Assembly: GCA_022600395.1 (NCBI GenBank)
Contig: JAHZKM010000080.1
Coordinates: 1 to 24,390, forward strand
Direction of reading: 5' to 3'
Origin: Pseudomonadota bacterium
GTDB lineage: Bacteria; Pseudomonadota; Gammaproteobacteria; PS1; Pseudothioglobaceae
Length of the DNA: 24,390 nt
A program made the translations under genes and the position numbers. Positions 15,082 to 23,117 of the stretch are shown here, in pieces. Below the pieces are notes generated by a model that saw only the letters and a list, made by a program, of their open reading frames with translations, was not told the origin of the DNA and ran no database searches. Within the stretch, counting starts at the first letter, position 1. Every line of letters begins with the position of its first letter.

Positions 15082-16309
15082 GGCTTAATACCTTCGCAAT
15101 TGTGATTTTTCCTGCACGTTTAGCAGGGTAAATTGATGCTAGTAAGACAAGTATAAATGCGCCAATTGCAACTGTAACAACATCATTTAGGTGGACTTCA
15201 GAAGGGAAGCGGTTAATATAAAAAACTTCTTTCGGAAAGAATTCAAATCCAAGCATGGTCTCAATACTACTGATAATAGCCTCAATGTTAAGAGACAATA
15301 ACACGCCCAATATCAAACCAATTGTAATGCCAATTAAGCCAATGCTCAAACCTTGGTAAAAAAATATCTTAACTATACGCTTCGGTGTCATGCCTAGGGT
15401 TCGCAAAATAGCAATATCAGCAGTTTTATCTGTAACTACCATCACCATCATAGAAACAATGTTAAAAGCAGCAACTGCGATAATGAGCGACAAAACCACG
15501 CCAATCATTTGCTTTTCAAGCTCAAGTGCTCTGATAAAATTTGCCTTTTGTCGTGTCCAGTCAATGCCATAATATTGCTCGCTACCTAAATTAGCAACAA
15601 CCTCTTTCGTAACCCTCTTAGCTTGAAATAAATCGGCTACTTTAAGACGAATACCAGATACTTGACCTTTCATCGAATATAGTTTTTGAGCTTGATTAAG
15701 CTCAATAAAAGCTAAATTATTGTCATATTCGTTAATACCCGCATCAAATATTCCAGTTACGGTAAAGCGCTTAAATCGAGGTTGTACGCCCATAATATTG
15801 GAAGAGAGTTTAGGGGTTAACAGGGTAACTTTACCTCCCACTTGAACGCCAAGTTGTTTTGCTAATCCAGAGCCAATTAAAATATCACCTTTAGAAAGTT
15901 CACTAGCACCAGATTTTATTTTGTCTAGCAAAATAGAGGTTTGTTTTTCCCATTTGGGAATGATGCCTCGAATGCTAATACCTTGAGCGCCATTAACTGC
16001 ACTCAATAAAGCATATTGCTCAATATAGGGCGATGAGCTAATGACGTCTGGATGCTGATTAATTTGAATTTGCAAATCCTGCCAGTTTGTTAACACTCCG
16101 CTATGTTCGCTAATATATGAATGAGAAATCGCACTGAGCACACGATCGCGTAATTCCTTATGAAAGCCATTCATGACTGATAAAACGGTGATTAGTGTCA
16201 TAACACCAAGAATAAGTCCAACCATAGAGACGCCAGAAATAAAGGAAATAAAGCCTTTTTTGCGATTAGAGCGCAAATACTGGTTAGAAATGTCAAATTC
16301 AATACTCAT
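15074..16309 (-). CDS. lolC: LolC/LolE-family lipoprotein-release permease
   Basis: This 411-residue permease has the FtsX-type topology: one helix near the N-terminus (about 20-43), a large periplasmic domain (about 45-265), and three C-terminal helices (about 268-292, 315-345, 377-400). The N-terminus carries the family marks YLRSNRKKGFISFISG and LSVMNGFHKELRDRVL, and the first cytoplasmic loop has the LRTLGMTPKRI coupling helix. It works with LolD to extract lipoproteins. Only one permease gene is present next to lolD. A homodimeric LolF-like arrangement is therefore possible, but a lolE elsewhere in the genome cannot be excluded, so the symbol is provisional. Confidence 0.9.
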   Translation of the reverse strand: MSIEFDISNQYLRSNRKKGFISFISGVSMVGLILGVMTLITVLSVMNGFHKELRDRVLSAISHSYISEHSGVLTNWQDLQIQINQHPDVISSSPYIEQYALLSAVNGAQGISIRGIIPKWEKQTSILLDKIKSGASELSKGDILIGSGLAKQLGVQVGGKVTLLTPKLSSNIMGVQPRFKRFTVTGIFDAGINEYDNNLAFIELNQAQKLYSMKGQVSGIRLKVADLFQAKRVTKEVVANLGSEQYYGIDWTRQKANFIRALELEKQMIGVVLSLIIAVAAFNIVSMMVMVVTDKTADIAILRTLGMTPKRIVKIFFYQGLSIGLIGITIGLILGVLLSLNIEAIISSIETMLGFEFFPKEVFYINRFPSEVHLNDVVTVAIGAFILVLLASIYPAKRAGKITIAKVLSHE

Positions 16310-16368
16310 GGTGGTGATATTTTGTCATAATTAGCACTTTATGAATCACTAAATACAAGGGGAAGGAA

Positions 16369-16800
16369 ATGGAGAAGATAACATTCAAAGGTAAGATTGA
16401 TCAATTAGGAGATGTTTTAATTGAAGCTTTTCATATTGTAGGCTTGTTTGTCATTGGCGCCACTATTGTTTGGTCAGCCATCGGCGAATATTTAATTATT
16501 ATGCAGCATGAGTCTGGCTTTGCTTCTTTGCAAGATATTCTGTTATTGTTTATTTATTTAGAATTGGGTGCTATGACTGGTATTTATTTCAAAACACACC
16601 GTTTGCCAGTGATTTTCTTAATATTTATTGCCATTACAGCTATTACTCGTTTTATGGTAATTGATATGAAAGCGCTAATGTCGACTGATAAATATAATTT
16701 ATTAATTATGGTCGTCTCTATTCTTATTTTGACAATCTCAGCTGGTGTGCTTAGATTTAGTGAGAAAAAATATGACAATAAAAGTGAATGTTTTAAATAA
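16369..16800 (+). CDS. psiE: PsiE-family phosphate-starvation-inducible membrane protein
   Basis: This 143-residue protein has four hydrophobic helices (about 20-43, 55-75, 80-97, 110-127) and the family core LLLFIYLELGAMTGIYFKTHRLP followed by FIAITAITRFMVID, typical of PsiE. The molecular function of PsiE is unknown; in E. coli it is induced by phosphate limitation. A strong ribosome site, GGGGAAGGA, lies just before the ATG. The region upstream is divergent with the lol operon; I see a TTGTCA (16322-16327) but no convincing -10 and no Pho box. lpxK follows 6 bases after the stop, so this gene may lead the lipid A gene run. Confidence 0.82.
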   Translation: MEKITFKGKIDQLGDVLIEAFHIVGLFVIGATIVWSAIGEYLIIMQHESGFASLQDILLLFIYLELGAMTGIYFKTHRLPVIFLIFIAITAITRFMVIDMKALMSTDKYNLLIMVVSILILTISAGVLRFSEKKYDNKSECFK

Positions 16801-16806
16801 ACTCTG

Positions 16807-17754
16807 ATGGATTTAAACACTCGAGGCATTGCTAATTATTGTCTATGGCCGGTTTCGCTTGTTTTTTATGTATTAAGTGCACTGCGTCGATTGTTATATC
16901 GATGGGGAGTATTGCAAGTCCACGGTTTTAAAACTCCTGTCGTGGTAGTGGGCAATATTACAGTTGGCGGCAGTGGAAAAACACCTGTTGTTATTAAGCT
17001 TGTTAAGTATTTTAAGCAGCAAAAAAAACGAGTTGGAGTGGTGTCTAGAGGTTATGGTGGTGCTCATGCGCAAGGGAGTCTGTTAGTTGACGAGCACACG
17101 AGTGTCGCTTTATCGGGCGATGAGGCGCTTTTGATTGCTACTCTAACGAGTGTGCCAGTCATGGTGAATAAAGATAGAGCCAAGGCGGTTAATGATTTAA
17201 TTAGTCAGCATCATGTTGATCTGGTTATTAGCGATGATGGATTACAGCATTATGCTATGGGTAGAGCAATTGAGATTGCAGTTGTTGATGGCCATAGACG
17301 TTTTGGCAATGGTTTCTTTTTGCCTGCTGGACCACTTAGAGAGGCTGTAAGTCGGCTAAGCACTGTTGATTTTGTTGTTAATAATGGATCAGTATTCCCT
17401 GGAGAATTTAGCGCCCAGATACAGCCAAGTTATTTTGTAAATTTGGTAACGGGTGAGCAAAAACCTTTGGACTTTTTTAGTCAGCAAATATGCCACGGTG
17501 TGGCTGGTATTGGTCATCCAGAACGTTTTTTTAAAACTCTGGATCAGCTAGATATTAAGGTGCAAAAACATGCGTTTAAGGATCATTATTCATATCAAGC
17601 AAAAGATCTGGAATTTGATGACAATCATCCAATAATAATGAGTGCTAAAGATTGGGTAAAATGTAGAGACTTTGCCAATGATAAGATGTATTACTTAGCG
17701 ACTGATCTAAATATTGACAAGGATTTTTTAACCAACTTAGCAGCAAAAATATGA
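16807..17754 (+). CDS. lpxK: Tetraacyldisaccharide 4'-kinase (lipid A synthesis)
   Basis: LpxK phosphorylates the 4' position of the tetraacyldisaccharide lipid A precursor at the inner membrane. The 315-residue protein has an N-terminal membrane-associated helix (about 10-30), a P-loop variant [13 protein letters not shown] at 48-60, VVSRGYGG near 80, DEALLIA, the Walker-B-like ISDDGLQHY near 140, and [10 protein letters not shown]. Length is close to the E. coli enzyme (328). The expected msbA is absent upstream, replaced by psiE. The stop overlaps the start of the next small gene (ATGA), as in the lpxK-ycaR-kdsB order of enterobacteria. Confidence 0.94.
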   Translation: MDLNTRGIANYCLWPVSLVFYVLSALRRLLYRWGVLQVHGFKTPVVVVGNITVGGSGKTPVVIKLVKYFKQQKKRVGVVSRGYGGAHAQGSLLVDEHTSVALSGDEALLIATLTSVPVMVNKDRAKAVNDLISQHHVDLVISDDGLQHYAMGRAIEIAVVDGHRRFGNGFFLPAGPLREAVSRLSTVDFVVNNGSVFPGEFSAQIQPSYFVNLVTGEQKPLDFFSQQICHGVAGIGHPERFFKTLDQLDIKVQKHAFKDHYSYQAKDLEFDDNHPIIMSAKDWVKCRDFANDKMYYLATDLNIDKDFLTNLAAKI

Positions 17755-17912
17755 TTGATGAAGCACTTTTAAAACTTCTTGTTTGCCCAAAATCTAAAGC
17801 GCCTTTGAAGCAAGTAGGCGATGAATTGATTTGTGAGGCGAGCGGTTTAGCCTATCCAATAGATGACGGCATTCCAGTTTTACTTGAACAAGAAGCCAGA
17901 AAGCTAGATTAA
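17751..17912 (+). CDS. ycaR: Trm112/YcaR-family small protein
   Basis: A 53-residue ORF starting in the ATGA overlap with lpxK. It matches YcaR along its length: [14 protein letters not shown] at the start, [22 protein letters not shown] in the middle and EARKLD at the end. The Trm112 family has a zinc ribbon in some members; here the usual CPxC is CPKS, with only Cys12 and Cys28 left, so metal binding is unlikely. The role of YcaR-type proteins is not established. The gene is conserved between lpxK and kdsB in many gammaproteobacteria, and kdsB begins 3 bases after its stop. Confidence 0.88.
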   Translation: MIDEALLKLLVCPKSKAPLKQVGDELICEASGLAYPIDDGIPVLLEQEARKLD

Positions 17913-17915
17913 TTC

Positions 17916-18671
17916 ATGAATTTTAGTGTCATTATCCCAGCTCGTTATGCATCTAGCAGGCTGGCGGCGAAATTACTTCAAGACATTCATGGTAAACCGT
18001 TGATTCAGCATACTTATGAAAATGCTTGTAAGAGTGGTGCCTCTATGGTGGTTATTGCAACAGATGATGAACGTATTCAAATAACCGCTGAGCAATTTGG
18101 TGCAACAGTTTGCATGACTGGCAAAAATCATAATTCTGGTACAGCAAGAATTTCCGAAGTGTTAACTCAGCTTGATATCTCTAATGATGAGATTGTGGTT
18201 AATGTGCAGGGTGATGAGCCTATGCTAGATCCGAGTGTGATTGACCAGGTTGCTAACAATCTTACTGTCAGTCAAATGCAAATGGCAACTTTGTGTGAAC
18301 AGGTTGTTGATAGGGCTCAATATCTAGATCCAAATTGCGTTAAAGTGGTTTTTAATCAGCGAGGTAAGGCTTTGTATTTTTCGCGAGCGCCGATTCCTTA
18401 TTTTAGGGATGAGCAAGATTTTGATTTATCACTGTGCTTTAAGCATATCGGTATTTATGCTTATCGAGCAGAGTTTGTAAAGCAATATTTAAATATGGAC
18501 AGCTCTCGACTCGAGCAAGTTGAAAAACTCGAGCAACTTACTGTGCTGGATGAAGGTTTTGATGTTCATGTGGCTGTTGCATGTGCCCAAACAGGGTTTG
18601 GGGTTGATACACAAGCAGATTTAGATAAGGTAAGAGAGGCAATGGCAACACAATGTTTAAATAAAGAATAA
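17916..18671 (+). CDS. kdsB: 3-deoxy-manno-octulosonate cytidylyltransferase (CMP-KDO synthetase)
   Basis: KdsB activates KDO with CTP for addition to lipid A. The 251-residue protein has the nucleotidyltransferase start [46 protein letters not shown], the metal-binding [17 protein letters not shown] and KHIGIYAYR, and ends with the Glu-rich [16 protein letters not shown] and [12 protein letters not shown]. Length and motifs are standard. It is placed directly after lpxK and ycaR, so lipid A and KDO steps are co-expressed. folD follows after 2 bases. Confidence 0.96.
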   Translation: MNFSVIIPARYASSRLAAKLLQDIHGKPLIQHTYENACKSGASMVVIATDDERIQITAEQFGATVCMTGKNHNSGTARISEVLTQLDISNDEIVVNVQGDEPMLDPSVIDQVANNLTVSQMQMATLCEQVVDRAQYLDPNCVKVVFNQRGKALYFSRAPIPYFRDEQDFDLSLCFKHIGIYAYRAEFVKQYLNMDSSRLEQVEKLEQLTVLDEGFDVHVAVACAQTGFGVDTQADLDKVREAMATQCLNKE

Positions 18672-18673
18672 AT

Positions 18674-19507
18674 ATGAAAATTATTGATGGCAAGAAAATT
18701 GCCCAAAACTTACGCAAAGATATTGCACAACAGGTTAAAACTTTAGAACGAGCGCCTGGGTTGGCGGTAATATTAGTGGGTGATGATCCAGCATCTGCAG
18801 TATATGTCCGCAACAAAGATAACGCTTGTAAGGAAGTTGGATTTTATTCAGAAAAAATTAATAAACCGGCAGGGATTACCCAGCAACAATTGTTAGATGA
18901 GGTAGTGCGCCTAAACAATGACGATAGGATTGACGGCATTTTGGTGCAACTGCCACTTCCTAAGCATTTGGATGCTAACTTGGTTATTGAGACTATTTCT
19001 CCGCAAAAGGATGTGGATGGTTTTCATAGTGAAAATATTGGCAAACTTATGCAAAACAAATCTTATTTGCGTCCGTGTACTCCCAAGGGTGTTATGACTA
19101 TGCTGGCAACAACAGGTATTGATTTGGCAGGTAAAGATTGCGTCGTGGTTGGCGCGTCTAATATTGTTGGCAGGCCGATGCTAATGGAGCTTTTAAATGC
19201 TCGTGCTACCGTAACGATCTGCAATAGTAAAACTCAAGATTTATCAGGCAAACTGCGTCGTGCAGATGTTGTTGTTGCTGCAGTAGGCGCTCCTCAGATT
19301 ATCCAGGGAGACTGGATCAAACCAGGTGCTGTGGTGATTGATGTGGGCATTAATCGACTAGAAAACGGCAAGTTAGTGGGCGATGTTGATTTTGATGCAG
19401 CCGCTGAACAGGCCAGCTGGATAACACCGGTACCTGGGGGTGTTGGACCCATGACCATTGCCACTTTGTTAGAAAATACTTTAACCGCTTATAAAAATAG
19501 GAAATAA
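18674..19507 (+). CDS. folD: Bifunctional methylenetetrahydrofolate dehydrogenase/cyclohydrolase
   Basis: FolD interconverts methylene-THF, methenyl-THF and 10-formyl-THF, feeding purine, fMet-tRNA and methionine synthesis. The 277-residue protein has [14 protein letters not shown] near 35-48 (Tyr and Lys of the active site), [13 protein letters not shown], the PQKDVDGFH loop, RPCTPKG, the NADP-binding [11 protein letters not shown] near 157, [11 protein letters not shown] and [11 protein letters not shown] near the end. It is normal in length. The start is 2 bases after the kdsB stop. It relates functionally to metF and to purE/purK elsewhere in this window. Confidence 0.97.
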   Translation: MKIIDGKKIAQNLRKDIAQQVKTLERAPGLAVILVGDDPASAVYVRNKDNACKEVGFYSEKINKPAGITQQQLLDEVVRLNNDDRIDGILVQLPLPKHLDANLVIETISPQKDVDGFHSENIGKLMQNKSYLRPCTPKGVMTMLATTGIDLAGKDCVVVGASNIVGRPMLMELLNARATVTICNSKTQDLSGKLRRADVVVAAVGAPQIIQGDWIKPGAVVIDVGINRLENGKLVGDVDFDAAAEQASWITPVPGGVGPMTIATLLENTLTAYKNRK

Positions 19508-19511
19508 GACT

Positions 19512-19886
19512 ATGAAATTATTATTAAAAGCTTTTAGAAATGGATTAGGGAGTTTGATTGCACTTGTTAGTCGATTAATTCCTGTTAAGAAAGTTAGAAG
19601 AGATGCACAAGCTCAAACAATTGCTGATAAAAAAGCAGCAAATATTGAACTATATCAATTCTTTGCTTGTCCGTTTTGTATTATGAGTAGAAGGGTAATC
19701 AGAGGTTTAAACATTAAAATCGTTACTCGAGATGCACAAACTCAAGGTGGTCGGTACCGAGAAGAGTTGTTAAAAGAGGGAGGTAAAGTTCAGGTGCCTT
19801 GTTTAAAGATTACTGAAAATGGACAGGTTAGCTGGATGTATGAATCCGCAGTTATTAAAGACTATTTAGAAAAAGAATTTGGCTAA
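19512..19886 (+). CDS. Glutaredoxin-like protein with N-terminal extension
   Basis: This 124-residue protein has a glutaredoxin/GST-N-type thioredoxin fold from about residue 44 (IELYQFFACPFC) with the dithiol site C53-P-F-C56, the cis-proline VPCLKI and the ligand-side WMYESAVIKDYLEKEF. The first 40 residues are an extension with a hydrophobic/amphipathic helix (LLLKAFRNGLGSLIALVSRLIP) followed by basic residues, which could hold the protein at the inner membrane. No signal cleavage site is evident. It probably works in thiol-disulfide exchange; glutathione use is inferred from the fold. It starts 4 bases after folD and ends the plus-strand run. Confidence 0.82.
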   Translation: MKLLLKAFRNGLGSLIALVSRLIPVKKVRRDAQAQTIADKKAANIELYQFFACPFCIMSRRVIRGLNIKIVTRDAQTQGGRYREELLKEGGKVQVPCLKITENGQVSWMYESAVIKDYLEKEFG

Positions 19887-19910
19887 TATCATAGATCTTT
19901 TTAGTAATAT

Positions 19911-20216
19911 CTAGAGGTTTTTTATATCGAACTTAACGGGCTCTGCTGGAATAATTTTTGGTACAAAAATTAAATTTCCGTATAAAGAGTAGCCATTTTT
20001 ACTAGCCATTTCATTAATAGGCAGGTTCATTTCTTTTCCTTTGTCATTAATCACCAGCATGCCATTATCAAGTTTGATGTGGCCAATTGGACCACCGATA
20101 AAAGTTTCTAATTCATCAGTGCCAAAGGACTCGTTATTATCAATAGGCTTGATACTAATTGGATCGCCAGTTGGGTGGTAAAGCATTGATGAAGGCCAAT
20201 TGTATTGTTCTGACAT
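19911..20216 (-). CDS. Conserved hypothetical protein, DUF3846-like
   Basis: This 101-residue soluble protein has no cysteine, signal or membrane segment. It fits the pattern of DUF3846 domains: a short N-terminal strand set, an ELETFIGGPIGHIKL core, then MLVINDKGKEMNLPINEMAS and LYGNLIFVPK. Such domains are seen mainly in phage and plasmid proteins and their role is unknown. An AGGA ribosome site lies about 9 bases before the ATG. The gene follows purK on the same strand after 24 bases, so it may be read from the purEK transcript. No mobile-element marks or composition change surround it. Confidence 0.7.
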   Translation of the reverse strand: MSEQYNWPSSMLYHPTGDPISIKPIDNNESFGTDELETFIGGPIGHIKLDNGMLVINDKGKEMNLPINEMASKNGYSLYGNLIFVPKIIPAEPVKFDIKNL

Positions 20217-20240
20217 AGTAATAAATCCTAATAGTAAATG

Positions 20241-21332
20241 TTAGTTGGGTAGAAAGTCTTTAAGTTGTTGAATGCTATGCTCAAGCTCTGATAATGAGTC
20301 AGCTGTAATGTTGATGTGACCAAGTTTTCTGTTTTCTCGCTCAGCTTTATCGTACAAGTGTAAATGTGCATTAGGCATATTGAGTGCAATCTGAATCGGT
20401 CCAGTTCTGCCAATAATATTAATCATCGCGCTATAATTGTGAATTGATGTTGTATCACCTAGTGGCATGCCACTAATGGCGCGAATATGGTTTTCAAACT
20501 GAGAAGTATTAGCGCCATCAATACTCCAATGTCCAGAATTATGCACTCGTGGAGCCTTTTCGTTAACCACCAGTCCATTTTCAGTATCGAATAACTCAAT
20601 AGTGAGCACGCCTACGTGGTTCATTTCATCGAGCAAGGTTTGCATGTAATGTTCAGCAGTTTTTTGCACTCTAGGGTCAATATCTTGAGCAGGCGCAATC
20701 GTTAATCTTAATATGCCATTATGATGGATATTTTCCACCAGCGGATAATATTTATGATCGTTATCAATACCGCGAACAGCAATTAAGGAAAGCTCACGTT
20801 TAAAATTAACAAACCCTTCAAGTATTGATTCAGCGCCTTTCATGCTTTCAAAGGCTGCTTTAATTTGGTCTGCACTGCGTATTAAAAACTGACCTTTGCC
20901 GTCATAGCCTTCAGTGGCAGTCTTTAAGATAGCAGGCAATCCAATATAAGTTAGGGCTTGCTCAAGGTCAGTGATCGAATTGATCACTTGATAAGGAGCG
21001 CAAGGAATATTTAGTTGGTTAAACAGCGCTTTTTCACGTCCGCGATGCTGCGCAGTAAATAAAGATTTTTCGCCAGGATATACTGGAATATCTTTATTAA
21101 TCTCCCTAACCATTTCAACATCAGTATTTTCACTTTCATAAGTAATAACATCGGCAAATGCTACTAAAGATTCAATGTGATCTGGATTATCCTCTGATGC
21201 AAACATGTGTCCAAGTAATGCAGAAGATTCTTTGTTCGTTTGACCAGAAAATCCAAATTGATGATTAAGAGGATAACCAGATATAGCCATCATTCTGCCG
21301 AGCTGGCCTGCGCCAAGTACGCCGATCTTCAT
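20241..21332 (-). CDS. purK: N5-carboxyaminoimidazole ribonucleotide synthase
   Basis: PurK carboxylates AIR with ATP and bicarbonate to N5-CAIR, which PurE then rearranges. The 363-residue protein has an N-terminal GAGQLGRMM motif at 7-15, VITYESENTDVEMV, an ATP-grasp domain (LKTATEGYDGKGQFLI near 137-152; EGFVNFKRELSLIAVRG; IELFDTENGLVVNEKAPRVHNSGHW) and a C-terminal domain ending in HLYDKAERENRKLGHINI. All expected motifs are present at normal length. It starts 3 bases after purE ends. Confidence 0.97.
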   Translation of the reverse strand: MKIGVLGAGQLGRMMAISGYPLNHQFGFSGQTNKESSALLGHMFASEDNPDHIESLVAFADVITYESENTDVEMVREINKDIPVYPGEKSLFTAQHRGREKALFNQLNIPCAPYQVINSITDLEQALTYIGLPAILKTATEGYDGKGQFLIRSADQIKAAFESMKGAESILEGFVNFKRELSLIAVRGIDNDHKYYPLVENIHHNGILRLTIAPAQDIDPRVQKTAEHYMQTLLDEMNHVGVLTIELFDTENGLVVNEKAPRVHNSGHWSIDGANTSQFENHIRAISGMPLGDTTSIHNYSAMINIIGRTGPIQIALNMPNAHLHLYDKAERENRKLGHINITADSLSELEHSIQQLKDFLPN

Positions 21333-21335
21333 TTG

Positions 21336-21824
21336 TTATATGCTAGGGTTGGGGTTGTCTAGCACATCTTGGGTTTGTTGCGCTCTGAATGCGCTCACCT
21401 TGGCTCGAACCGCTGTATCTTCATTGGCAATAATTTGTGCAGCTAAAATACCGGCATTTTTAGCACCCGCTTCGCCAATTGCCAATGTGCCGACTGGAAT
21501 GCCTCCAGGCATCTGAGCAATAGAGAGTAGAGAATCTTGACCACTAAGGGCACGTGATTGAACTGGCACACCCAGAACAGGCACAATAGTTTTGGCAGCT
21601 ACCATTCCTGGAAGATGCGCTGCGCCACCAGCACCGGCAATAATTACCTTAAGGCCACGATCACTGGCAGTACTTGCGTATTCAAACATTAGATCAGGCG
21701 TACGATGTGCAGACACTACTTGCACCTCGTGAGCTACACCAAATTCTTCCAGCATATCAACTGCATGCTTCATAGTTGGCCAATCTGATTTTGAACCCAT
21801 AATAACACCAACAATTACACTCAT
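21336..21824 (-). CDS. purE: N5-carboxyaminoimidazole ribonucleotide mutase
   Basis: PurE converts N5-CAIR to CAIR in purine synthesis. The start chosen is ATG at 21824, with GGAGA 5-9 bases upstream; a TTG at 21836 is in frame but coincides with the ribosome site and is rejected. The 162-residue protein shows [13 protein letters not shown] at 6-18, the catalytic His40 in [47 protein letters not shown] and [13 protein letters not shown], the full class I PurE signature. It is first in a purE-purK unit. Confidence 0.97.
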   Translation of the reverse strand: MSVIVGVIMGSKSDWPTMKHAVDMLEEFGVAHEVQVVSAHRTPDLMFEYASTASDRGLKVIIAGAGGAAHLPGMVAAKTIVPVLGVPVQSRALSGQDSLLSIAQMPGGIPVGTLAIGEAGAKNAGILAAQIIANEDTAVRAKVSAFRAQQTQDVLDNPNPSI

Positions 21825-21856
21825 GGTTTTCTCCAATATTTGCTACTTATGCAGAA

Positions 21857-21890
21857 ATTATACTCAAAGAGTGGCTATATAGATAGTCAC
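21857..21890 (-). promoter_or_regulatory. Candidate purE promoter with overlapping dyad
   Basis: On the minus strand TATAAT lies at 21857-21862, 33 bases upstream of the purE ATG. No consensus -35 is present at the usual spacing. A dyad occupies that place: GTGGCTAT (21871-21878), 4 bases, ATAGTCAC (21883-21890), seven of eight positions symmetric. A third half-site ATAGTCAG lies at 21900-21907. This could be an operator or activator site; it does not resemble the E. coli PurR box. Confidence 0.42.
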
Positions 21891-21945
21891 AGCAATAATA
21901 TAGTCAGTTAAAATCAATATCATTTTTAACGATTATTTTTTAACT

Positions 21946-22554
21946 ATGCCTAATACACCGCTTCAGCATCTGATTGATCAGTTTACTCAAATCAAACAAA
22001 AACTAGAACTAGACGCTAAACAAAAAAGAATGCAGTTTGATTATCAATTCCATAAAAACAAAGTTATTTTTGAAAAGACTCTACATCGCGCACATAAGCA
22101 ATTAAAAACCGGTGCTTTACGTTACTTGGTAGGTGCTAATCCGCTGTATATTTTGACAGCACCTTTTATTTATGCCATGATCGTTCCTTTGATTTTGCTA
22201 GATATTTTTGCTTTTTTGTATCAGCGGATATGTTTTCCCATTTACAAAATTGAAAGAGTTAGACGTAGTGATTATCTTGTTATTGATCGACACAAGCTGG
22301 GCTATTTAAATATTTTTGAAAAAATTAATTGCGTGTATTGTGGCTATGCAAACGGTCTATTGAGCTATGTAGCAGAATTAGCATCACTTACTGAGAGAAT
22401 TTGGTGTCCAATTAAACACGCCAGTAAAGTTGAAAATCCACATGATCGATACTGGAGTTTTTTTGATTATGGCGATGCTGAGGGTTATGTTTGTCGTCTT
22501 GATTCAAAGAAAAACCCGCATCAATCAGATGCTCGATCAAAAAATACCAAATAG
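21946..22554 (+). CDS. Conserved membrane-associated protein of unknown function
   Basis: This 202-residue protein starts with a charged helical region (about 1-58, Lys/Gln-rich, probable coiled coil) and has one long hydrophobic segment or hairpin (about 68-98, PLYILTAPFIYAMIVPLIL). A cytoplasmic domain follows with C130-x2-C133 in KINCVYCGYANGLLSYVAE and a later WCPIKHA. Two Cys pairs or a Cys-plus-His arrangement could bind a metal, but this is inference. I recall proteins with the CVYCGYANGL core as widespread conserved hypotheticals in Proteobacteria. The 3' end overlaps the converging DUF2238 gene by 34 bases. No specific function can be given. Confidence 0.8.
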   Translation: MPNTPLQHLIDQFTQIKQKLELDAKQKRMQFDYQFHKNKVIFEKTLHRAHKQLKTGALRYLVGANPLYILTAPFIYAMIVPLILLDIFAFLYQRICFPIYKIERVRRSDYLVIDRHKLGYLNIFEKINCVYCGYANGLLSYVAELASLTERIWCPIKHASKVENPHDRYWSFFDYGDAEGYVCRLDSKKNPHQSDARSKNTK

Positions 22555-23117
22555 CTCCATGCACCAATGCCCGCAAGCAAAACGTCTTTTTCAGCATCCC
22601 AGATATCTCCTTGCGAGCCTAAAAAGGCGTTAGCTTGTAATGTTTGTTCAAATAAAGCAGCGTACCACCATTCGACTATTTCATAGCAAGCACCAATACC
22701 AATAAGAAGCGTAATAAGTACGAAATATTGTGTTTTACGATTGGCAAACGTGACAAATCTAGTGAGCGCTTCTTTAAAAGGTAATACAATTAAAAAACCA
22801 AAAGAAAAGTGTACTAAGCGATCAAAATGATTGCGGTTTAAATCTAAAATTTGAGCAACCCAATTGCCTATTGGAACTTCTGCATAGCTGTAATAAGCGC
22901 CAATTGTTTGCAAAATACAAAAGCTGAAAATTAAATAATACGCAGTATTACTAAAATGAAATCTCGCATAACCAGTAATTAAAAAATAAAGACTAATTAA
23001 TAAGATGAGATTTTCTGCAATCCAAATATCTCTATAAACTGGGCTGACTGCTAACGCTAGCCAAAACAAGGTAAAAATGATCAGTAATTTTGGCGCAATT
23101 GATTTGTCTGTATTCAT
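22521..23117 (-). CDS. yjdF: DUF2238 (YjdF-type) membrane protein
   Basis: This 198-residue integral membrane protein has about six helices. It shows the DUF2238 marks RNHFDRLVHFSFGF near 94-107, a central ACYEIVEWWYAALFEQ near 143-158, and the late FLGSQGDIWDAEKDVLLAGIGA. Conserved acidic and histidine residues lie near the membrane face. The family function is unknown. Its start overlaps the bioH stop in an ATGA, so it is translated with the biotin genes. The last 34 bases overlap the converging gene at 21946-22554. Confidence 0.87.
   Translation of the reverse strand: MNTDKSIAPKLLIIFTLFWLALAVSPVYRDIWIAENLILLISLYFLITGYARFHFSNTAYYLIFSFCILQTIGAYYSYAEVPIGNWVAQILDLNRNHFDRLVHFSFGFLIVLPFKEALTRFVTFANRKTQYFVLITLLIGIGACYEIVEWWYAALFEQTLQANAFLGSQGDIWDAEKDVLLAGIGAWSYLVFFDRASD

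Noticed and set aside
16322..16350. TTGTCA as a -35 for psiE
   Set aside because: No acceptable -10 lies 16-18 bases downstream (ATCACT at 17), so a promoter is not supported.
19887..19913. TAGAT/ATCTA pair after the glutaredoxin gene as a terminator
   Set aside because: A five-base A-T-rich stem with a 12-base loop is too weak to claim, though the later T-run is suggestive.
21825..21836. TTG start four codons upstream of purE
   Set aside because: The TTGGAG is the ribosome binding site itself; the ATG at 21824 matches the usual PurE N-terminus.
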